A stretch of DNA of 64,000 nucleotides from Terriglobus albidus. Lineage in GTDB: Bacteria; Acidobacteriota; Terriglobia; Terriglobales; Acidobacteriaceae. Shown piece by piece: positions 54,506-61,895 of this stretch (within the stretch, counting starts at the first letter, position 1; every line of letters starts with the position of its first letter). The DNA lies in the NCBI RefSeq assembly GCF_008000815.1, contig NZ_CP042806.1, forward strand, positions 1,116,001 through 1,180,000, given 5' to 3'. The notes beneath the pieces are model-generated. The model was not told where the DNA came from, did not search any database, and worked only from the letters and a program-made list of their open reading frames with translations. The translations under genes were made by a program, and so were the position numbers.

Positions 54506-55390
54506 TCAGTTTTGTGACAGGGTGGATGAAATTCTTTCCAGCTTGGCCGGGTTCATGACCCACATCACCTGGTGAACGCCCTCCGCCGAGGCTTCGAGGC
54601 GGATAACAGCGTACGGATCTTGCCCGCGAAGCAGGAGCGCGGCGGGTTCTCCGTTGACTTCCAGGCGTTTGACGGTAATTCCCGGCCAGAGCTTCTGACC
54701 GAAGAAGGCGATGACCTGTGCGACACGTTCGCGGCCGAGGACTGGCACCCTGGCTGCCGTCACTACGCCGCCGCCGTCGGCGAAAGAGATGATGTCCGCG
54801 GTGAAGAGCCTTTCCAGCGCGGCGGTGTCTCCGTTCTCGGCGGCGACGAGGAAGGATTCCAGCAACTGTTCCTGCTGTTCGCGGGAGACGAGCTGATGCC
54901 GCTCGGTGGCGAGGTGTTTCCGGGCGCGGGTGACCAGTTGGCGGCAGTTGGCCTCGCTGGTTTCGAGCACCTGGGCGATCTGCTCATAGCCGTAGTCGAA
55001 GGCCTCGCGCAGGACATAGGCGGCGCGTTCAGCGGGCTTCAGCTTTTCCAGCAGAAGCAGCACAGCCATCTCCAGGGCCTCGCCGCGCTCTGCCCCCAGG
55101 TAGGGATCCTGCGAGGTGTCCACGGGCTCCGGGAGCCACGGCCCGATGTAGGTTTCGCGTTGCATGCGTGCCGAGTTCAGGGCGTCGATGGCAAGGCGGG
55201 TGACGGTAGTTGCGAGAAAAGCTGCGGGCTCGCGAACCTGGGAGTGGTCGACCGACTGCCAGCGCAGCCAGGCGTCCTGGACTACGTCTTCGGCTTCAGC
55301 CGCTGAGCCCAGCATGCGATAGGCAATGCCGAACAGGCGCGGCCGTGAGGCCTCAAAGGCTGCGAGATCTCCGGTCGGCGCAAACTGCAT
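54506..55390 (-). CDS. sigJ: ECF41-type RNA polymerase sigma factor with SnoaL-like tail
   Basis: A 294-residue sigma factor. Region 2 is FGIAYRMLGSAAEAEDVVQ and the region 4 helices run through LKPAERAAYVLREAFDY and EQIAQVLETSEANCRQLVTR. A C-terminal SnoaL-like domain from about residue 175 includes the ECF41 signatures WLPEP (85-89, in the linker), DGGG (205-208) and NPAKL near 280. In this family the fused tail replaces the anti-sigma factor and controls activity. Its likely target is the oxidoreductase gene directly downstream. The M28 peptidase gene is divergent, 48 bases away, and could share the promoter. Confidence 0.92.
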   Translation of the reverse strand: MQFAPTGDLAAFEASRPRLFGIAYRMLGSAAEAEDVVQDAWLRWQSVDHSQVREPAAFLATTVTRLAIDALNSARMQRETYIGPWLPEPVDTSQDPYLGAERGEALEMAVLLLLEKLKPAERAAYVLREAFDYGYEQIAQVLETSEANCRQLVTRARKHLATERHQLVSREQQEQLLESFLVAAENGDTAALERLFTADIISFADGGGVVTAARVPVLGRERVAQVIAFFGQKLWPGITVKRLEVNGEPAALLLRGQDPYAVIRLEASAEGVHQVMWVMNPAKLERISSTLSQN

Positions 55391-55438
55391 GCAAGGGCAT
55401 TGTATAAACTCAAATTCTCACGGAGAAACCTCTGCCCC

Positions 55439-57100
55439 ATGAAGCAAGCGCTCGCTCTCTCTCTTCTTGCCGGAACGCTGGCTGCCCAAACCGCAACCAC
55501 CAAGCCATTGCCGCCTGCGGTCGAAGCAGCGGAGAACACTGTCTCGGCTGACTCGATTCGTGCCTTCGATCAGTTCCTTGCCGATGATCTGTTAGAGGGC
55601 CGCTATCCCGGCCAACGCGGCGGCGAGCTTGCGGCGAAGTTTATTGCGACACAGTTCGCCAGCTATGGTCTGCGTCCCGGCGGCGACAACGGCACCTACT
55701 TCCAGCAGGTGGACTTCACCAGTGTTAAGTCCGATCCGGCGAAGACGACCTTTACGCTTGTTCCAAAATCCGGTGCTCCGATGCCGCTGCGTTTTGCGGA
55801 GGACTTCGTCGTCTTCAACTCGAAGCTCGAGCCGCAGGCAGCCATCGATGCACCTATCGTCTGGGTGGGCTATGGTGTCACCGCGCCTGAGTACAAGTGG
55901 GACGACTATAAGGGCGTGGACGTAAAGGGGAAGGTGATTCTCTGCATCGTCAACGATCCCCCGTCGGACGATCCGAAGTTCTTCGGCGGCAAGGGCATGA
56001 CCTACTACGGCCGCTGGACCTATAAGTTTGAGCACGCCGCGGAGATGGGCGCTGTTGGAGCGTTGATCATTCATCGGACCGATCTGGCAAGCTACGGCTG
56101 GGATGTTGTCCGCAACTCCAATACCTCCGAAAAGACTTTCCTGACGCAGGACAAAGATCCGAAGCTTTCGGCGGCGTCGTGGATCCAGCTCGATATCGCG
56201 AAGAAGCTTTTTGAGTCAGCCGGCACAACGCTGGATGCAGAGTTTGCCGCCGCAGCCAAGCCGGGTTTCCAGGCGCGCGAGCTGCCGGTTTCGCTGAAGG
56301 CGACGGTTGTAAGCTCCGTGCGCCACTTCCAGTCGCCAAATGTGATCGGCGTCTATCCCGGAGTGCTACGCACCGCCCAGGACCAGGCAGTGGTCTACTC
56401 CGCGCATTATGACCATCTTGGTGTTAAAGCTGACGCAAAACCCGGTGAGGACGCGATCTTTAATGGCGCTGCGGATAACGGCACGGGGACGGCCATGCTA
56501 CTGGAGATCGCGCGTGCGGTTACGTCCTCGAAGGTGCTGCCGCCGCACTCCATGGTCTTCGCGGCAGTTACGGCGGAGGAGCAGGGCCTGCTGGGATCGC
56601 TCTACCTGGCACAGCATCCCCCTATGCCGCTGGGGCAGATCAACCTGAATCTGAACTTCGATGAGATTCTGCCGCTGGGGATGGGCTCAGAGCTTCATGC
56701 AGGGGGTGTGCAGCGCACCAGCTTCTATCCCACGATGGAGGCGGCCGGAAAGAAGTTCGGATATGCGATCCCGGCGCCGCGGCCTGATGTAAGCGGCGGC
56801 TACTACCGCTCCGATCACTTCTCTTTCGCGCATGCGGGCGTACCGGCCTTTTCGCTCGGCCAGGGCGGGACCTACAAGGGGCATGACAAGGATTGGGGAC
56901 GCAAGCAGGCTGAGGTTTTCAATCAGAACGACTATCACAACGTGACTGACAACTTTCGTCCCGAGTGGGACTTCAGTGGCTTGGCGAACTTGTGCCGGCT
57001 GGGGATTGAGTTGGGGTATGTGTCACTGACGCAGCCACCGATTACGTGGAATCCGGGAGATGAGTTTGAGGCGGCGCGGAAGCAAAGCTTCGGGAAGTGA
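55439..57100 (+). CDS. secreted M28-family metallopeptidase
   Basis: A 553-residue exported aminopeptidase-like enzyme. The start at 55439 opens a signal peptide (MKQALALSLLAGTLAAQ); an ATG 39 bases upstream adds a basic leader. A protease-associated (PA) domain is inserted at about 125-255 (WDDYKGVDVKGKVILCIVND). The M28 zinc ligands are visible in SAHYDHLG (His), NGAADNGTG (Asp), VTAEEQGLLGS (Glu pair), the strand NFDEILPLG and YRSDHFSFAHAGVPAF (His). Peptide specificity is unknown. It stands divergent from the ECF41 sigma factor. Confidence 0.92.
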   Translation: MKQALALSLLAGTLAAQTATTKPLPPAVEAAENTVSADSIRAFDQFLADDLLEGRYPGQRGGELAAKFIATQFASYGLRPGGDNGTYFQQVDFTSVKSDPAKTTFTLVPKSGAPMPLRFAEDFVVFNSKLEPQAAIDAPIVWVGYGVTAPEYKWDDYKGVDVKGKVILCIVNDPPSDDPKFFGGKGMTYYGRWTYKFEHAAEMGAVGALIIHRTDLASYGWDVVRNSNTSEKTFLTQDKDPKLSAASWIQLDIAKKLFESAGTTLDAEFAAAAKPGFQARELPVSLKATVVSSVRHFQSPNVIGVYPGVLRTAQDQAVVYSAHYDHLGVKADAKPGEDAIFNGAADNGTGTAMLLEIARAVTSSKVLPPHSMVFAAVTAEEQGLLGSLYLAQHPPMPLGQINLNLNFDEILPLGMGSELHAGGVQRTSFYPTMEAAGKKFGYAIPAPRPDVSGGYYRSDHFSFAHAGVPAFSLGQGGTYKGHDKDWGRKQAEVFNQNDYHNVTDNFRPEWDFSGLANLCRLGIELGYVSLTQPPITWNPGDEFEAARKQSFGK

Positions 57101-57157
57101 ATGGTTGAAGAAGGTTCCTCGATTGTTCTAACTGCATTTCGGGATTCAGGTGTAGGT

Positions 57158-57292
57158 GGTGGAGAAGCAGAGTTCTCCGCTTCCTTCGTCGCTACGAAAT
57201 GACAAAAAGGAAAACAGTTCGAGCTGACGCTCAAACGTCCCAGAGTGATGGAGGATTGAAAGCGGGTCCTTCGCGATGCTCAGGATGACACA
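57158..57292. repeat. truncated MITE-like ends of two types
   Basis: AGAAGCAGAGTTCTCCGCTT with CGCTACGAAATGACAAAAAG is the right end of the 14301 family, and AAAGCGGGTCCTTCGCGATG with CTCAGGATGACA is that of the 46234 family. They occupy the gap after the M28 peptidase gene. Confidence 0.65.
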
Positions 57293-57314
57293 TCAAAGCG
57301 TTTGACAAAGGAAG

Positions 57315-57340
57315 AAAGGCCCCGGGTTTCCGGGGCCTTT
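57315..57340. terminator. intrinsic terminator of pheS
   Basis: AAAGGCCCCGG (57315-57325) and CCGGGGCCTTT (57330-57340) around GTTT. It lies about 45 bases past the pheS stop and may act in both directions. ATTCAAC-like short repeats lie between it and pheS. Confidence 0.85.
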
Positions 57341-57383
57341 CCACTATTCAACCATTCAGCAAATCAATCATTCAACCAGTTCG

Positions 57384-58463
57384 CTATGCGAACTGCTCCA
57401 AAAAGCGCATGTCGCCGGAGTAGAACTGGCCGATGTCGCCTACGCCGTAGAGCATCATGGCGATGCGCTCTACGCCCATGCCGAAGGCGAAGCCGGAGAG
57501 CTTCTTTGCGTCGTAGTTGACGAAGCCGAAGACGGCGGGGTCGACCATGCCGCAGCCCAGCAGCTCGATCCAGCCGGAGTACTTGCACTTGCGGCAGCCC
57601 TTCTGGCCGCAGAACGGGCAGCTGATCTGCACGTCGGCGCTGGGCTCCGTGAACGGGAAGAACGAGGGGAAGAAGCGTGTCTTCACATCCGAACCGAAGA
57701 GCGCCTTCATCGCGTGGTCCAGCGTTCCCTTCAGGTCGCTGAAGGTGATGTTGGTATCGACACAAAGTCCTTCGACCTGATGGAAGACCGGCGAGTGGGT
57801 GGCATCGGCGGCGTCGTTCCGGTGCACCTTGCCTGGGATCACGATGCGGAGTGGCGGCGGCTGCTTTTCCATGGTGCGAATCTGCACCGGCGAGGTGTGT
57901 GTCCGCATGAGCAGGCGCTCGCGCAGCGGCTTGCCTTCCTGGTCGGCGATCACCAGGGTGTCCTGGGTATCGCGCGCCGGGTGGTCCGGAGGGAAGTTGA
58001 GGCTTTCGAAGTTGTAGAAGTCGGTCTCGACCTCCGGGCCGGTGCCGACGGAGTAGCCCATTGCCTTGAAGACGCCGACGACCTGCTGCATGGTCTTGAC
58101 CAGGGGATGCTCCACACCGACGCGAGGGGCGATGCCGGGCAAAGAAATATCGAGGGAAGCCGCTTTCTTGTCACTGCCGGCGGCCGCGCCGCCTTCAAGA
58201 GCGGCCCCGATCTCCTGCTTCAACTGGTTGAAGCGCATTCCCAGGGCCTTCTTGGCCTCGACGGGAGCGGTCTTCAGCCATGCATCGCTGACCAGCTTCA
58301 GCCGGCCCTGTTTACGGCCCAGCCACTCGAGGCGGAAGTTCTCCACGGCTTCGGGGGAGGCAAGGGTGGCCGCTCCGCGGCGCACCTCGTCCAGCAGGCC
58401 GGTGAAGGCCTGGTCCAGCGCAGCTTCGCTGTAGTCGTTCAGTTGCGGAATCAAATCACTCAT
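57384..58463 (-). CDS. pheS: phenylalanine--tRNA ligase, alpha subunit
   Basis: A 359-residue class II synthetase subunit that charges tRNA-Phe together with PheT. N-terminal coiled coil at about 10-95; catalytic motif 2 in VFHQVEGLCVD, preceded by RNDAADATHS, and motif 3 in GMGVERIAMMLYGVGDI. The tail ends FYSGDMRFLEQFA as in the family. A Gly/Ala-rich insert EGGAAAGSDKKAA lies near residue 90. pheT, which usually follows, is not here: the gene is followed by a terminator and a repeat, then a convergent peptidase. The partner must be encoded elsewhere. Confidence 0.95.
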   Translation of the reverse strand: MSDLIPQLNDYSEAALDQAFTGLLDEVRRGAATLASPEAVENFRLEWLGRKQGRLKLVSDAWLKTAPVEAKKALGMRFNQLKQEIGAALEGGAAAGSDKKAASLDISLPGIAPRVGVEHPLVKTMQQVVGVFKAMGYSVGTGPEVETDFYNFESLNFPPDHPARDTQDTLVIADQEGKPLRERLLMRTHTSPVQIRTMEKQPPPLRIVIPGKVHRNDAADATHSPVFHQVEGLCVDTNITFSDLKGTLDHAMKALFGSDVKTRFFPSFFPFTEPSADVQISCPFCGQKGCRKCKYSGWIELLGCGMVDPAVFGFVNYDAKKLSGFAFGMGVERIAMMLYGVGDIGQFYSGDMRFLEQFA

Positions 58464-58580
58464 ACGCCGTGTATCAGGATAAATGGCTCCGTTGGGGCGA
58501 ATGGAAGAATCGAATGATTCAGGTTCCTTCGCTCTCCAGTCAGCCAGGCTGAGTGGAGATTCTGTTCATTCAGCCGCGCC

Positions 58581-60095
58581 CTAAAGCGGGATGATTGCCG
58601 AGAGGATAACGATCAGCATCATGCCGCCAAGGATCAGGCTGCGCCTGTCTTCCAGGGCGTAGACCACGGGATCTTCGTCCAGATCGCCGCGTGAGGCGAC
58701 CATCCAAAGTCTGCTGACCCACAGGATGATGATCGGGATCAGCAGCCACAGGCGGGTGATGTGCGGATACAGGTTCTGCGCGGTCAGTGAGTTGAGATAG
58801 AGCGCCAATACGACGACGGCCGCGTATCCGCTGGCCGCGCCGAAGGTACGCAACTGCTCCAGATCGCTGACTCGGTAACCGCGTCCGGCGGCGTTGTCCT
58901 TTTCGCGGGCGCGCAGATTTTCCAGCTCTGCAAACCGTTTGGCAAAAGCCAGCGAGAGGAAGAAGAAGATGCTGAAAGCGCCCAGCCAGGTGGTGACCGT
59001 AATCCCCGTAGACACTGAGCCAACGACGATGCGTACGGTGTAAAGCATAGAAAGAACGATGACATCCACCAGCATCATGCGCTTCAGCCGGAAGCTGTAG
59101 CTGAGTGTCATGGCGGCGTAAATGGCAAGCCATAAAAGGAACTTATGGGGCTGCGGCAACGAGGTAAAGTTCGGAACCGCATGGCAGAGATAGGGGAGTG
59201 CAATGGCAAAAAGGACCGAGATCGCCAGGAAACTGGCAATGATGGCGAAACCGGCGCCAACGCTCAGGTCGGCGGCTGCAAAGGGGCGCAGGCGCTTGCG
59301 CGGATGCCTACGGTCGACCTCTAAGTCCAATAGATCGTTGATGATGTAGGTCGCCGACGCGCAGAAGCTGAAGCTCAGAAAGGCGACGGTGGCGCCGACA
59401 ACGGTATTCCAGCGGATCTGGTGCGCCAGCAGCAGGGGCAGGAAGATCAGGACGTTCTTGGCCCACTGGTGGATACGGATGGCCTTGAGGAAGGCCTTCA
59501 GCGCCGGTTTCTTGTCCTCGAAGACCCGCACTGGGACGGTGCCGGAGCGCTTCATGGCCACCTTCAAGCGCCCGTGGGGATTGGCGACCATTGGCGTTTC
59601 GCATGCGGCCAGCAATTTGGCGTCGGGCAGCGCGTTGCCGATGTAACAGAAACCATCGGGGAACATTTGCTGGAAGGCTGCGAGTTTATTTTTTCCGGCC
59701 AGATTTACCTTGCCGTCGCTGGCCAGAACGCCATCAAAGATACCCAAGTGGGCGGCCACGCGGTCGGCTAAAGCCTTTTCGGCGGCGGTCGCCAGATAGA
59801 TCTGCCGTCCGCGGGCTTTTTCTTCTCGCAGGTACTGGAGAAGGGCATGGTTGTATGGCAGGTGCGCGGCATCGAGCATCACGACGGAGGTGACATTCCG
59901 TTTGAATGCGGCTTTGCCCTGGCGCAGCCAGCCGAAGGCCTTCAGAATGCTGCCTGGCGAATGCCGCAGCATGACCATCAGAGCATCATGCAGCGTATCG
60001 CTTTTTACGAGAGTTCCATCCAAATCGACACAAAGTGGTACGTCCACTCGCTGGGCTGGAGCGTCTATCGTTTGAAGTTCTACTGGCAAGATCAC
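58581..60095 (-). CDS. HAD-like domain fused to UbiA prenyltransferase (decaprenyl-phosphate phosphoribosyltransferase-like)
   Basis: A 504-residue two-domain protein. The N-terminal HAD part (about 15-195) has the nucleophile motif LCVDLDGTLVKSDTLHDAL, a second region in QIYLATAAEKALADRVAAHL and the Lys/Asp region CYIGNALPDAKLL. The membrane part (about 205-500) is a UbiA prenyltransferase with eight to nine helices and the two Asp-rich sites NDLLDLEVDRRHPRKRLRP and AFAKRFAELENLR. This C-terminal type transfers phosphoribose to polyprenyl phosphate. The fused HAD domain may remove the 5-phosphate, the step done by a separate phosphatase in mycobacteria; that is inference. No other arabinan gene is nearby. 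Confidence 0.88.
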   Translation of the reverse strand: MILPVELQTIDAPAQRVDVPLCVDLDGTLVKSDTLHDALMVMLRHSPGSILKAFGWLRQGKAAFKRNVTSVVMLDAAHLPYNHALLQYLREEKARGRQIYLATAAEKALADRVAAHLGIFDGVLASDGKVNLAGKNKLAAFQQMFPDGFCYIGNALPDAKLLAACETPMVANPHGRLKVAMKRSGTVPVRVFEDKKPALKAFLKAIRIHQWAKNVLIFLPLLLAHQIRWNTVVGATVAFLSFSFCASATYIINDLLDLEVDRRHPRKRLRPFAAADLSVGAGFAIIASFLAISVLFAIALPYLCHAVPNFTSLPQPHKFLLWLAIYAAMTLSYSFRLKRMMLVDVIVLSMLYTVRIVVGSVSTGITVTTWLGAFSIFFFLSLAFAKRFAELENLRAREKDNAAGRGYRVSDLEQLRTFGAASGYAAVVVLALYLNSLTAQNLYPHITRLWLLIPIIILWVSRLWMVASRGDLDEDPVVYALEDRRSLILGGMMLIVILSAIIPL

Positions 60096-60278
60096 CGCCT
60101 TAGGCTATGGCTCGATTATAAATTCGGGTCAGTTTTGAGAAACCTTCTGCGGGGGTTGTCCGTATTTTGAAGTACGCTTGCACTAGCCCCCAGGACAAAT
60201 TTCGTATCTCTGTCCGGGGAGATTACCACCCCAACGTTTCAAAGACATCTACATCATCCGGAATAGATTTTAAAGGTC

Positions 60279-61895
60279 ATGACGACTGTACAGAAGCCCG
60301 AGCACGAATCGACGCCGGCGCGGCCCGCGCCCGGACACCATGATGCACCGCCTGCGCACGAGGGCCCCAAAAAGGGCAGCGTTCTCCGCAAGATCATCAT
60401 CGTCCTGGTGATTGCCGCCTTCGTAGGTTTCTGTGTCTGGAAGATCGTGGATAACCGCAAGAATGCGGCGGCCCAGGGGGCTGGCCAAGGTGGACCGGGG
60501 GGCGGTCGAGGGGGCTTTGGCGGCCCTGTTGCTGTGGCGGCTGCACGAGTACAGCAGCGCACCATGCCGATCTATTACACGGCGCTGGGAACGGTTACCG
60601 CCTATAACACGGTGACCATCCGCTCGCGTGTCGATGGGCAGTTGCTTCGGGTAAATGTGACTGAAGGTCAGCAGGTCAAGCAGGGCCAGCCGCTGATGCT
60701 GATCGATCCCGCCCCGTATGAGGCTGCACTGGCTGTGGCCGAGGGCAACCTGGCGCGTGACCAGGCGACGGCAACAAATGCCCGCCAGCAGGCAACACGG
60801 TATGACCAGTTGTATGCCGCCGGCGTTGTCAGCCGTGAGCAGGCCCAGGCGCAGGAGGCTGCCGCCGGTCAGGCCGATGGAGCTGTCAAGGCTGACCAGG
60901 CCCAGATTCAGACCGCTAAGGTCAACCTGAGCTACACCCGGATCAACTCGCCGATCAATGGCGTGGTTGGTCTGCGACAGGTGGATCCCGGCAATATCGT
61001 CTCGGCTGCTTCGACGACCGGGCTGATTGTCATCACTCAGATGCATCCCATCAGCGTGATTTTCACGCTGCCTGAAGATCAGTTGCCTGAGGTATTGAAG
61101 CGCACGCGCTCCGGGCAGAAGCTGCAGGTAGAAGCCTACGACCGTTCCAACACGACGTTGCTGTCAAAGGGCTCCCTGCTGACCACTGACAATCAGATCG
61201 ACACCACTACGGGAACGGCCAAGCTGAAGGCTGTCTTCGATAACAACGACAACGCCCTTTTCCCGAACCAGTTCGTGAATATCCGTCTGGTGCTTGAGAA
61301 CCGCCCGAACGCGATCGTCATTCCTACCGCAGCGGTACAGAGCGGAACGCAAGGCACCTTTGTGTATGTCGTCAAGGATGGCAATCCTCCGGCTAATGCA
61401 GATGGACCGGCTACTCCCGGCGGCGCAGGCCAGGCTGGAGGCCAGCGTCAGGGATCCGGCGGCGGCCGTCGCAGCCAGGGCGGCGGACAGGGTCAGGGAG
61501 CACAAGGTCAAGCCACTCAAGGCCAGGGTGGGCAAGGCCAGGGAGCGCAGCAGGGGCCACCTCACTACGTCGAGATGCGGCCGATCAAAATTGAGGCAAC
61601 CGAAGGAACGCTGGATATCATCTCCAGCGGCTTACAGCCGGACGAGTTGGTTGTCACTGACGGTGCTGAGCGTTTGCGCACCAACGCGCGCGTCACAGTG
61701 CGTCCGGCGAATCCGATGACCGGCAGCGCCATCATGGGCGATGGCCAGGGTGGCGGCGGCCGCCGCAGCCAGGGCGGAGCTACTGGTGCGGGAGCTCCCG
61801 GCTCGACGGCGCCGGCGGGCAATAACTCGGGACAGGGCCGGGGCGACAGTAGCCGTCCGCGTGGGCAGCGTCCCCAGGGAGGCGAACAACCATGA
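60279..61895 (+). CDS. RND efflux periplasmic adaptor subunit
   Basis: A 538-residue membrane fusion protein. One helix near residue 33-52 (IIIVLVIAAFVGFCVWKIV) anchors it. The biotinyl-lipoyl half-motifs are YTALGTVTAYNTVTIRSRVD and INSPINGVVGLRQVDPGNIV, flanking a hairpin (AQEAAAGQADGAVKADQ). Beta-barrel and MP domains follow. A Gly/Gln-rich low-complexity insert (about 380-425, GQGAQGQATQGQGGQGQGA) interrupts the MP domain, and a second Gly/Arg-rich tail ends the protein; both are unusual. The stop overlaps the pump gene by four bases. A TTGCAC hexamer at 60178 could be a -35 element. Confidence 0.9.
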   Translation: MTTVQKPEHESTPARPAPGHHDAPPAHEGPKKGSVLRKIIIVLVIAAFVGFCVWKIVDNRKNAAAQGAGQGGPGGGRGGFGGPVAVAAARVQQRTMPIYYTALGTVTAYNTVTIRSRVDGQLLRVNVTEGQQVKQGQPLMLIDPAPYEAALAVAEGNLARDQATATNARQQATRYDQLYAAGVVSREQAQAQEAAAGQADGAVKADQAQIQTAKVNLSYTRINSPINGVVGLRQVDPGNIVSAASTTGLIVITQMHPISVIFTLPEDQLPEVLKRTRSGQKLQVEAYDRSNTTLLSKGSLLTTDNQIDTTTGTAKLKAVFDNNDNALFPNQFVNIRLVLENRPNAIVIPTAAVQSGTQGTFVYVVKDGNPPANADGPATPGGAGQAGGQRQGSGGGRRSQGGGQGQGAQGQATQGQGGQGQGAQQGPPHYVEMRPIKIEATEGTLDIISSGLQPDELVVTDGAERLRTNARVTVRPANPMTGSAIMGDGQGGGGRRSQGGATGAGAPGSTAPAGNNSGQGRGDSSRPRGQRPQGGEQP

